From: Acetitomaculum ruminis DSM 5522
GTDB taxonomy: Bacteria > Bacillota > Clostridia > Lachnospirales > Lachnospiraceae
Reading direction: 5' to 3'
Length of the DNA: 64,000 bases
Assembly: GCF_900112085.1 (NCBI RefSeq)
Contig: NZ_FOJY01000018.1
Location: 1 to 64,000, forward strand
Shown: in pieces, positions 8,101 through 14,531 of the stretch
Layout: every line of letters begins with the position of its first letter
Position numbering within the stretch: the stretch's first letter is position 1
Position numbers and translations under genes: made by a program
Notes under the pieces: generated by a model
What the model was told of the DNA's origin: nothing
Seen by the model: the letters and a program-made list of their open reading frames with translations, nothing else
The model's database searches: none

Positions 8101-9907
8101 CTACGAAGGTGTTTACTTTAAACAAACAACAGATATTACCCTTAACAGTGAAAACTTTTTACCTATAGGCTGGTATCGTGAAATACAAAGAAGTACTGAA
8201 AAATATTCTGTATTATATCCATTTAGAGGAAACTATGATGGAGGAAACTTCAATATTTATGGTTTGAAACAGGATTCTTCAAAATATGAGTATCCTCTGG
8301 CTACAACAGGACTATTTGGATTTACAAGCGGAGATTATGCAAATAATGAAGAACCTGATGCAAACTGGTGTAAAGTATGCATCTCAAATGTAAACATTGT
8401 TGATGCGGACATAGATTTAAGCGTTAGATTACAATCTTTTGCAGGGGTATTAGTTGGTCAGGCTCAAAAAGGTATATTTATCAATAATTGCCATACCAGT
8501 GGAAATCTTGATGTAACAGTAGAAGAAAATATTGCAAGAGCAGGTGGTATAGCAGGAAATACACTTAGGGGATATGTGATTAATTCTTCATCAGAAGTAA
8601 ATATAAATTCAAACTCTAAAAAAGGTACAGTTTATGCAGCAGGAATAGTTCCTAGTCTTAACAGAACAGCCATTGTAAATTCCTATGCAAGAGGAAATAT
8701 AACAGGAGCCGGAGATGCGGCAAACAGAGTATTAATTGGTGGTATAACAGCTCAAAACGGTGGATTTATCTATAATTGCTATGCTGATTGTTCAGTAGTT
8801 TCAAAAAGCGTTGCACCGTCAACAGGTGCCGTAACAGGTTCCCTTGCAGGAATCGGTACCGCAAGAGCTACCTATTTCAATACCCAGTCACTTTTACAAA
8901 GTGCAGATACAGTAATTTCACCGGCTATTGCTACAGGAACAAATTTTGTAGAAAACGAAGAAACTGTAACAGGAAAAACAGGAGATGAGTTAAAAACCCA
9001 GGAATTTGCAGATTTATTAAACAATGGTGCAAAGGATGCTCTTAATCAGTTAAAAGAGATGGAAGCTTATGTAACAAAGAGCGGATTGGGACATAAATTA
9101 TACTATAACGGTGAGAAGCTTGACACCTGGGTGGTAAGTGAAGGCATAGTAACACTTAAATCCCTGGCTGACAAAGAAGCTGCAAATCATGTATCAGAAA
9201 TTAAGCTTGATAAAAATTCTGCAACCATTTATGCAGGAAAGACAACAAAAATCAAAGCTTATGCATTACCGGAAACAGCCATTAATAAGGATTTGGCATT
9301 TAGCAGCTCAAATAAAAAAATAGCTACCGTTGATGAAAAAGGAATTGTAACTGCCAAGAAAGCCGGAAAAGCTGTTATTACAGTTACATCTCTTGAAAAT
9401 AATAATATAAAAGCTGAATTTGTTGTAAATGTAAAAGCCAACACCATAAAATTAACAGCAAAGAAAGCAACACTTTATACTGTTAACAAAAAGACTCTTA
9501 AACTGGATGCTTGTATCAACGGAAGAAATAATTCTAAACTGGCAAAATGGACAAGTTCAAATAAAAAAATAGCTACAGTTAATAATAATGGACTTGTTAC
9601 TGCTAAAAAGGCCGGAAAAGTAACAATTACAGCCAAGGCAAACGGAGTAAGCGCAAAATGCGAAATAGTAGTTTTAAAACCAACCTTAAAAGTGGACAAA
9701 ACCTCTGTTTTACTTAAAAAAGGAAAAACTCTTAAACTTAAGGTAAATGCTACTCCTGCCACAAAAATAACTTATAAATCATCAAATATAAAAATTGCTA
9801 CCGTATCAGATAAAGGAGTAATTCGTGCTAAAAAAGCCGGAAAGGTAACAATTACAATTAAGGCAAACAATATACTTAAGAAGGTAACTGTAAAAGTTAC
9901 AAAATAA
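5129..9907 (+). CDS. Giant secreted FMN-binding / GLUG-repeat / BIG2 protein
   Basis: A 1592-residue exported protein. A signal peptide (to about residue 31) is followed by an FMN_bind domain (about 34-130) with the DVITGATKSS motif. T104 fits the threonine to which FMN is covalently attached by ApbE in this family. Long repeat regions follow with GLUG-type motifs (for example FNGTFDGDNHTISGM and AGGIAGN) at about 135-890 and 960-1330. A shorter second FMN_bind-like piece (VDGTYYGRDKDRSVVVKI) lies near 890. Three BIG2 Ig-like domains (about 1350-1592), each with KIATV plus AKKAGK, close the protein. No sortase motif is seen. A role in extracellular flavin redox or adhesion is inference. No apbE gene is in the window. 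Confidence 0.85.
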   Translation: MKKISLISKSILSIAVLCLCFVFGFSINSNAATTYLDGEYEGSGVGYDNGTITLKVTIKEGKITKIETVDASSQTKSYYTVAEDIFDSIIKAQSTNVDVITGATKSSNGIKEAVLSALEKAVDNRFFDSGSGTQKAPYVIKTADQLVGFSQAVDSGETFKGQYIVLGSDIDLSTVENFNPIGDENASVNVFEGNFDGQNKTVSNMKISASVESGAAAYGLFSYLGNGSVVKNINVKDADVKLVSTSTSNSDRPKAGIIAGASLGTTEAITIVDCVTTSGKVSVEGKAYTYGAGIVGTIGKNTIISNVVNNADIEVSCDGANFMVAGIVGNSGNKSFVINAINNGNITGNSKNENKGTANVGGIEGMAAGNEFNVVNTGNITVNQANNNQKYGPVNASDYSSSACKYFIDSLVITVNGKIMETASTDDTDTKVLAKDFYTESFQKTLNNLYPSYKAFKEAGYKEYADLKLWKLEDKSLIPTGENYVNKIIDASIFAAGEGTKENPYQIADKTQLIAFANSLDDGIDYNDAFIKLTKDIDISGMEWTPVGGSDYVFNGTFDGDNHTISGMTIGSKDAVKELDSSNIYVGFFGAVTENARIKNLSLTDVYMNLHYKATARVGGIVGVMSNDAQNSDRSGAVIDNVYVQGQMNLTQDKGNLFLGGIVGYMYKGAVINSHTDVSLSGVVNDEALAEVGGIVALTNRGLIANCYSTGDGYGSGNRDGGNEGMAEVSNIAATNAGSVVGCLGTGNITTKELSYYAGTISGWVTGLGKAYQSVYNSSSVMTINESTVSPLNDVGTLTTSGTSDETGEYFNGGLKTDLTGIAYNRENYAKIAEVLNGYFSSYGIDLAEYGLKNTDLRKWISDENGVRLSKEYATITYKRPDCEYIPEEKMEYVDGTYYGRDKDRSVVVKITVENKEIKNEEVIVGSKSLPGYEEALEEAKTKCKNEDTTDYFPVDPTKFAGGKGTKEDSYLISNADQLTYLSASINSDNTYEGVYFKQTTDITLNSENFLPIGWYREIQRSTEKYSVLYPFRGNYDGGNFNIYGLKQDSSKYEYPLATTGLFGFTSGDYANNEEPDANWCKVCISNVNIVDADIDLSVRLQSFAGVLVGQAQKGIFINNCHTSGNLDVTVEENIARAGGIAGNTLRGYVINSSSEVNINSNSKKGTVYAAGIVPSLNRTAIVNSYARGNITGAGDAANRVLIGGITAQNGGFIYNCYADCSVVSKSVAPSTGAVTGSLAGIGTARATYFNTQSLLQSADTVISPAIATGTNFVENEETVTGKTGDELKTQEFADLLNNGAKDALNQLKEMEAYVTKSGLGHKLYYNGEKLDTWVVSEGIVTLKSLADKEAANHVSEIKLDKNSATIYAGKTTKIKAYALPETAINKDLAFSSSNKKIATVDEKGIVTAKKAGKAVITVTSLENNNIKAEFVVNVKANTIKLTAKKATLYTVNKKTLKLDACINGRNNSKLAKWTSSNKKIATVNNNGLVTAKKAGKVTITAKANGVSAKCEIVVLKPTLKVDKTSVLLKKGKTLKLKVNATPATKITYKSSNIKIATVSDKGVIRAKKAGKVTITIKANNILKKVTVKVTK

Positions 9908-9923
9908 AAACATACACTCATAA

Positions 9924-9966
9924 AACACCAGGGGCAGAATCGAAAGAAACTGCTCCTGGTGTTTTT
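9924..9966 (+). terminator. Intrinsic terminator
   Basis: AACACCAGG-GCAG and CTGC-CCTGGTGTT pair (14-position stem), followed by a TTTTT run. It ends the giant secreted protein's transcript. Confidence 0.8.
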
Positions 9967-10134
9967 GGTAATGATATTTACACTATTAGAAAAAGAAAGA
10001 TATTAACAGTTTCCCTAAGCGATTCGATAAATAAGATATGAGTATAGGAAATGCATTTCTTAGAAAAGAGAAAACTTACAAAATATATGGAATTTTCAAT
10101 ATAATAAAAAATACGAAAAAAATAATTTTTGGTA

Positions 10135-10163
10135 TTGACAAGTTGACAAAAAAATAATAGAAT
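10135..10163 (+). promoter_or_regulatory. Sigma-A promoter of the HMA gene
   Basis: Consensus TTGACA (10135-10140), a 17-bp spacer, then TAGAAT (10158-10163). The expected transcription start falls near 10170, directly at the palindromic operator at 10174. The rest of the 9908-10275 gap holds a terminator at its left end and no other clear element. Confidence 0.65.
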
Positions 10164-10173
10164 GAGCTCATAA

Positions 10174-10195
10174 CATATGAACAGTTGCTCATATG
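10174..10195 (+). promoter_or_regulatory. ArsR/SmtB/CadC-type metal operator
   Basis: CATATGA-N8-TCATATG is a perfect 7-8-7 inverted repeat. Together with its spacer it resembles the 12-2-12 operators (ATATGAAC...GTTCATAT type) bound by SmtB/CadC/CzrA repressors. It overlaps the predicted start of transcription, the expected place for repression relieved by Zn or Cd. No regulator gene of this family is in the window, so it would act in trans. Confidence 0.6.
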
Positions 10196-10275
10196 ATTAA
10201 CTGAGAAATCGTTATTGATATTTTAATAATAATAAGAAAGGAAAGTTGAAATATAGTTTCAACAAGGTATTAAGG

Positions 10276-10494
10276 ATGAAAAAGACATACAAAATTGAAG
10301 TTGACTGCGCTAACTGTGCTGCAAAAATGGAAGAAGCTGCTAAAAATACAGCAGGAGTTGCTGATGCAAATGTAAACTTTATGACATTAAAAATGAAAGT
10401 TGAATTTGAAGACGGAGCAGATGTAGATGCAGTAATGAAAGATGTACTTGCAAACTGCAAGAAAGTTGAAAACGACTGCGAAATCTTTATCTAA
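10276..10494 (+). CDS. HMA heavy-metal-binding domain protein (CopZ-like size, ZntA-type motif)
   Basis: A 72-residue ferredoxin-like HMA domain. The metal motif DCANCAAKMEE near residues 8-18 resembles the N-terminal domain of Zn/Cd P1B-ATPases more than copper chaperones (usually GMxCxxC). The ATG at 10276 is chosen because AAGG lies 8 bp upstream and the family starts just before KTYKIEVDC. A TTG at 10246 would add ten residues and cannot be excluded. It probably delivers metal to, or senses it for, the P1B-ATPase 430 bp downstream, which lacks its own HMA domain. A strong terminator separates the two. Confidence 0.75.
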   Translation: MKKTYKIEVDCANCAAKMEEAAKNTAGVADANVNFMTLKMKVEFEDGADVDAVMKDVLANCKKVENDCEIFI

Positions 10495-10510
10495 AAATTT
10501 TTGACTTCAT

Positions 10511-10541
10511 GAGGCAGAACAATTTTTTGTTTTGCCTCTTT
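10511..10541 (+). terminator. Intrinsic terminator after the HMA gene
   Basis: GAGGCAGAACAA and TTGTTTTGCCTC form a 12-position stem with a 4-nt loop, followed by TTT. It suggests partial or full uncoupling of the HMA gene from the ATPase. Confidence 0.7.
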
Positions 10542-10547
10542 ACAAGA

Positions 10548-10617
10548 AATGAAAATCATTGTTTTAACCTGTTGAAGAATTGGTTTTTTAAGGATTCATA
10601 AAATAATGATACTCATT
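10548..10617 (+). promoter_or_regulatory. Two Fur-box-core-like palindromes
   Basis: AATGA-AAA-TCATT (10548-10560) and AATGA-TAC-TCATT (10605-10617) are perfect 5-3-5 palindromes. They match the core of the Fur box GATAATGATAATCATTATC. They lie between the HMA gene and the P1B-ATPase. Fur, Zur or PerR-type control is a possibility only; in AT-rich DNA such 5-bp arms also arise by chance. Confidence 0.3.
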
Positions 10618-10671
10618 CAATAATTAAGCTAAAGCATTTTGTGTCTGCTTAAGAATCCAATAAATAATTTT

Positions 10672-10834
10672 TGAACGCAGTGTAAGCAATCCCCCGCTTC
10701 AAAAGCGTAAGCTTTAAGCGGGGGTATAAGCTTACTAGTGTCAGAAGGGGTTAAAGCCCCTTCTGACAGGTGGCACAAAGTGCCACTGCGTTCATGAGGA
10801 AGTAGCGAAGCGGATTTAAGAATGTCCGCTTTAC
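10672..10834 (+). repeat. 163-bp structured repeat, copy A
   Basis: Reference copy of the family. Outer arms TGAACGCAGTG (10672-10682) and CACTGCGTTCA (10784-10794) enclose three hairpins. Stem 1 pairs GTAAGC with GCTTAC, CCCCCGCTT with AAGCGGGGG and AAAGC with GCTTT (10682-10735). Stem 2 is a perfect 12-bp TGTCAGAAGGGG/CCCCTTCTGACA (10739-10768). Stem 3 is GTGGCAC/GTGCCAC (10770-10786) and shares CAC with the outer arm. A tail hairpin AAGCGGA/TCCGCTT (10808-10831) ends in TTTAC. It sits between the HMA and ATPase genes. The rest of the 10495-10924 gap contains a terminator and the two palindromes. Confidence 0.9.
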
Positions 10835-10924
10835 ATAAAAGATTTAATTTTAACTATTGACCGAAATAATATGTGTGGGCTTTATATACATTGAAAATAA
10901 TATTAATAGTGAAAGGATAATAGT

Positions 10925-12823
10925 ATGACTAAAAAACAAAAAATCTTACTTACCAGAATCATTGTAGCAGCTATATTTGTGGTGATTTTAGAATTATTAC
11001 CTTCAGAAAGTGTTTCATGGTATTTAAAACTGGCAATATACATGATTCCATACCTTACCTGTGGATATGATGTTCTTTACAAAGCAGGTCTGGGAATCAA
11101 AAACGGACAGATGTTTGATGAAAACCTTTTGATGTCCGTTGCCACCATCGGTGCCATAGGAGTTGGAATTTACGAAAAATCCGGAGATTTTACAGAGGCA
11201 GTTGCCGTTATGCTCCTTTATCAGTTAGGAGAACTTTTCCAGGCTATTGCAGTTGGAAAGAGTCGTAGAAATATCAGTGATCTTATGGATATTCGTCCGG
11301 ATTATGCAAACCTTGAAGCTGAGGATAAAAGTACACAAAAAGTTGATCCTGATGAAGTTGAAATCGGTTCAATTATCGTAGTAAAACCTGGTGAGAAGGT
11401 ACCTATAGACGGTGTCGTTGTTGAGGGAACTTCCACAATGAATACTGCAGCTCTTACAGGTGAGAGTATTCCAAGAGATGTTACAGTTGGAGATGATGTA
11501 CTTAGTGGATTTATTAATCAAAGTGGTGTTTTAAGAGTTAAAACCACTACAGAATTTGATGAATCAACAGCATCTAAGATTTTAGACCTTGTGGAAAATG
11601 CTTCCTCAAGAAAATCAAAATCCGAAAACTTCATATATAAATTTGCTAAATATTATACACCAATAGTATTTTATGCAGCTATTGCCCTTATTGTTTTACC
11701 TTCTTTATTCCAGTATTTTGTATTACACATGACACCGGAATTATATATCTGGATTTACAGAGCATGTACATTTTTAGTAATTTCTTGTCCATGTGCGGTA
11801 GTAATCAGTATTCCTCTTACATTCTTTGCAGGAATCGGTGGAGCAAGTTCTCAGGGTATTTTGGTTAAAGGTTCTAATTACCTTGAAACTTTATCAGAAG
11901 TTAAAACAGTTGTATTTGATAAAACCGGTACTATTACAAAGGGTAATTTTGAAGTAAGCGGTGTTCATCATAATGAAAAGCAGGACAAGGAAATCCTTGA
12001 ATATGCGGCATTGGCAGAGTGTCATTCATCACATCCTATTAGTCTTTCATTAAAGAAGGCTTTTGGAAAGCATATTGACTCTAATCTTGTAACAGATGTG
12101 GAAGAAATCGGTGGAAACGGAATTACAGCTACAGTAAAAGGTAAAAAAGTTGCCGTTGGTAATGATAAATTAATGGATAGACTTGGAATTAAATATATTC
12201 CATGTACTCATCCGGGAACAATAGTACATGTTGCTATTAATGATGTTTACGAAGGACATATTCTTATTACTGATGAAGTTAAACCAAATGCTAAAGAAGC
12301 AATAAGCTCACTTAAAAACTCAGGGGTTAAAAAGACTGTAATGCTTACAGGAGATGCTAAAAAGATAGCTGAAAAAGTTGCATCAGATGTTGGAGTTGAT
12401 GAGGTTAAATCCGAATTACTTCCTGCAGATAAAGTAAGCAGGGTTGAGGAACTTTTAAAACAACAGTCAGATAAAGACAGACTTGCCTTTGTTGGTGATG
12501 GTATTAATGATGCTCCTGTTCTTACAAGAGCGGATATTGGTATAGCCATGGGAGCTTTAGGTTCAGATGCTGCTATCGAAGCTGCTGATATAGTATTAAT
12601 GGATGATGATCCTGTTAAAATTTCAAAAGCAATCAGAATCTCAAGAAAATGTATGAGAATTGTTTATGAAAATATCTATTTTGCATTGGGAGTTAAGTTC
12701 TTATGTCTTATCTTAGGTGCTTTAGGTATTGCAAACATGTGGATTGCCATTATTTCAGACGTAGGAGTAATGATTCTTTGTGTATTAAATGCAATAAGAG
12801 TTTTATTTGCAAAACGCATTTAA
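10925..12823 (+). CDS. P1B-type heavy-metal-transporting ATPase (Zn/Cd/Pb class)
   Basis: A 632-residue P1B-ATPase. It has the actuator motif TGES, the CPC metal site (C288-P289-C290) in TM6, the phosphorylation site D332 in DKTGT, the HP motif (SSHPIS) and GDGINDAP. After the nucleotide-binding domain, GVKF...ISDVG in the last two helices carries the K and D typical of the P1B-2 (ZntA/CadA) group, so Zn, Cd or Pb export is the likely role. The usual N-terminal HMA domain is missing and is encoded separately at 10276. AAAGGA precedes the ATG. Repeat copies A and B flank the gene on both sides. Confidence 0.88.
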   Translation: MTKKQKILLTRIIVAAIFVVILELLPSESVSWYLKLAIYMIPYLTCGYDVLYKAGLGIKNGQMFDENLLMSVATIGAIGVGIYEKSGDFTEAVAVMLLYQLGELFQAIAVGKSRRNISDLMDIRPDYANLEAEDKSTQKVDPDEVEIGSIIVVKPGEKVPIDGVVVEGTSTMNTAALTGESIPRDVTVGDDVLSGFINQSGVLRVKTTTEFDESTASKILDLVENASSRKSKSENFIYKFAKYYTPIVFYAAIALIVLPSLFQYFVLHMTPELYIWIYRACTFLVISCPCAVVISIPLTFFAGIGGASSQGILVKGSNYLETLSEVKTVVFDKTGTITKGNFEVSGVHHNEKQDKEILEYAALAECHSSHPISLSLKKAFGKHIDSNLVTDVEEIGGNGITATVKGKKVAVGNDKLMDRLGIKYIPCTHPGTIVHVAINDVYEGHILITDEVKPNAKEAISSLKNSGVKKTVMLTGDAKKIAEKVASDVGVDEVKSELLPADKVSRVEELLKQQSDKDRLAFVGDGINDAPVLTRADIGIAMGALGSDAAIEAADIVLMDDDPVKISKAIRISRKCMRIVYENIYFALGVKFLCLILGALGIANMWIAIISDVGVMILCVLNAIRVLFAKRI

Positions 12824-12873
12824 TATTATTAGAAATGTCAAAAATAAAAGAGATACTTTGGTAAATAATTATT

Positions 12874-13036
12874 TGAACGCAGTGTAAGCAATCCCCCGCT
12901 TCAAAAGCGTAAGCTTTAAGCGGGGATATAAGCTTACTAGTGTCAGAAGGGGTTAAAGCCCATTCTGACAGGTGGCACAAAGTGCCACTGCGTTCATGAG
13001 GAAGTAGCGAAGCGGATTTAAGAATGTCCGCTTTAC
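12874..13036 (+). repeat. 163-bp structured repeat, copy B
   Basis: Same length and orientation as copy A. Two differences are visible: G to A at the end of the stem-1 3' arm (GCGGGGATAT) and C to A inside the stem-2 3' arm (GCCCATTC). Both weaken pairing rather than compensate. It lies about 50 bp after the ATPase stop. Confidence 0.9.
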
Positions 13037-13056
13037 AAGATTCAAATAGGCTTAGT

Positions 13057-13080
13057 CCCCCGGATTTTAATTCGGGGGTC
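13057..13080 (+). terminator. Intrinsic terminator
   Basis: CCCCCG and CGGGGG pair with a 10-nt loop, followed by TCTTATT. It lies after repeat copy B, so the repeat would be part of the ATPase transcript. The remainder of 12824-13153 shows no gene. Confidence 0.65.
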
Positions 13081-13153
13081 TTATTATGTTTACAAGAAAA
13101 ATCAACTTTGCTAAACTAAAATCAGTCAATAAAAAGAAGTGGGGGGATTTATA

Positions 13154-13453
13154 ATGAATGTAGCAGAAACCTTGGAAAAATTGAAAAAAATCGCCTTAAA
13201 AGATGAGGAGTTAATGAAAAAGCTTATTTCCACAAGAAAGGCAAAAGATCCCTTACTGGAATTTTGTAAAATCAGTTGCCAAAAGGGTTGTGACTTAAGT
13301 GTAATAGACCTTGTTAATGCGGGAGAAGAAGCTTATGCCGCCATGAGAAGAAGTACCAACGGAGGAGGTGAAAACTCGCCACTTCTACACTACGAAGATG
13401 ATTATTACGAACTTTTTTTAGGAGAGCTGGAGGCTTACTTGTCAAAGGATTAA
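13154..13453 (+). CDS. Small conserved hypothetical protein, Nif11-like N-terminus
   Basis: 99 residues; ATG 13154 is preferred over GTG 13139 because GGGGGA lies 8 bp before it. The N-terminal half (ETLEKLKKIALKDEELMKKL) is helical and resembles Nif11-like leader regions. It is followed by a Cys pair (FCKISCQKGC) and a short conserved-looking block RRSTNGGGENSPLL, then an acidic EDDYYELFLGELE tail. Proteins of this type occur in clostridia as uncharacterised proteins, from memory and not checked here. No RiPP-modifying enzyme or exporter dedicated to a peptide is adjacent. Function unknown. Confidence 0.7.
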   Translation: MNVAETLEKLKKIALKDEELMKKLISTRKAKDPLLEFCKISCQKGCDLSVIDLVNAGEEAYAAMRRSTNGGGENSPLLHYEDDYYELFLGELEAYLSKD

Positions 13454-13506
13454 CAATTTGCTATAATGATGTATCATTGAATTAAAGTAATACAGTGAAA
13501 GGGACA

Positions 13507-13669
13507 TGAACGCAGTGTAAGCAATCCCCTGCTTCAAAAGCGTAAGCTTTAAGCGGGGGTATAAGCTTACTAGTGTCAGAAGGGGTTAAAGCCCCTTCTG
13601 ACAGGTGGCACAAAGTGCCACTGCGTTCATGAGGAAGTAGCGAAGCGGATTTAAGAATGTCCGCTTTAC
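13507..13669 (+). repeat. 163-bp structured repeat, copy C
   Basis: Same orientation and length; one visible change, C to T in the stem-1 5' arm (ATCCCCTGC), which still allows a G-U pair. It occupies most of the gap between the small protein and thrH, ending 48 bp before the thrH start, so any thrH promoter upstream would place the repeat in the leader RNA. Confidence 0.9.
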
Positions 13670-13716
13670 AATAAAATGAAAGGAAAAACTGTCAGGAAAT
13701 GACAGCAGGAGAGAAA

Positions 13717-14319
13717 ATGTACGTAACATGTTTGGATTTAGAGGGAGTTTTAGTTCCGGAAATTTGGATTGAATTTGCAAAAGAAACAGGAATAGAAGAA
13801 CTTAAGAAAACTACAAGGGACGAGCCGGATTATAACAAACTTATGAATTATAGATTAGATATCTTAAAAGAGCATAAGCTGGGATTAAAGGAAATTCAGG
13901 AAACCATCGCAAAAATTGATCCTATGCCGGGGGCAAAGGAGTTTTTAGATGAGCTTAGAAGTTTTTCACAGGTTATTATTTTAAGTGATACTTTCAAAGA
14001 ATTTGCAGCTCCACTTATGAAAAAACTCGGAATGCCTACTATTTTTTGTAACAGCCTTGAAGTAGCAGAGGACGGATTTATAACAGGATTTAAAATGCGT
14101 CAGGAAAATCCAAAATACAATGCAGTAAAGGCGTTACAGTCAATTGGATTTGATACCATTGCCAGCGGTGACAGTTACAATGACTTGGGAATGATTAAAG
14201 CAAGTAAAGCAGGATTTTTATTTAAAAGTACTGATAAGATTAAAAATGACAATCCTGATATTCCTGCATATGAGACCTATGATGAGCTTTTAGCAGCCAT
14301 AAAGAAAAATATGGATTAA
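13717..14319 (+). CDS. thrH: ThrH: phosphoserine phosphatase / homoserine phosphotransferase
   Basis: 200 residues, close to the usual ThrH length of about 203. HAD motif I is CLDLEGVLVPEIW (D of DLEG as nucleophile), motif II is VIILSDT, and motif IV is SGDSYNDLGM. The family hydrolyses phosphoserine and can move the phosphate to homoserine, linking serine and threonine synthesis. ATG 13717 is chosen because CAGGAGAG lies 4 bp before it; ATG 13699 has its Shine-Dalgarno too close. No other Ser/Thr biosynthetic gene is adjacent. A terminator follows. Confidence 0.88.
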   Translation: MYVTCLDLEGVLVPEIWIEFAKETGIEELKKTTRDEPDYNKLMNYRLDILKEHKLGLKEIQETIAKIDPMPGAKEFLDELRSFSQVIILSDTFKEFAAPLMKKLGMPTIFCNSLEVAEDGFITGFKMRQENPKYNAVKALQSIGFDTIASGDSYNDLGMIKASKAGFLFKSTDKIKNDNPDIPAYETYDELLAAIKKNMD

Positions 14320-14336
14320 AATATTCAGAATATTTC

Positions 14337-14381
14337 AAAGAAACTTTTATCGGTTTTAGGACGGTAAAGGTTTCTTTTTTT
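14337..14381 (+). terminator. Intrinsic terminator after thrH
   Basis: A 16-position stem between AAAGAAACTTTTATCG and CGGTAAAGGTTTCTTT with G-U pairs, then a T-run. Confidence 0.75.
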
Positions 14382-14393
14382 GACAATAATTAA

Positions 14394-14454
14394 TCGCATT
14401 ATTATAAGTAAAAGCAGTTGACTTGACACCAAAAAAACTTTGTCGCATTATTAT
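14394..14454 (+). promoter_or_regulatory. Direct repeats TCGCATTATTAT upstream of the MATE gene
   Basis: The identical 12-mer TCGCATTATTAT occurs at 14394-14405 and 14443-14454, 49 bp apart (start to start), flanking a TTGACTTGACA stretch that could hold a -35 box. Spacing near five helical turns would suit a regulator binding twice on one face. No known motif is recognised. Confidence 0.35.
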
Positions 14455-14531
14455 TTGGTGAGAAATTTAAATTCTTTAATTAAGCAATGTTTATTTTAAT
14501 ATTTAAAACTTTAAAGGAGTGACAGTTAGTT

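Noticed and set aside
12750-12980. Minus-strand ORFs reading through the repeats (also near 16165-16446 and 19326-19523), giving CHLSE- and AFEAGDCLHC-type peptides
   Set aside because: The peptide is similar each time only because the DNA repeat is the same; there is no ribosome site, ends differ, and the palindromic DNA explains the open frame.
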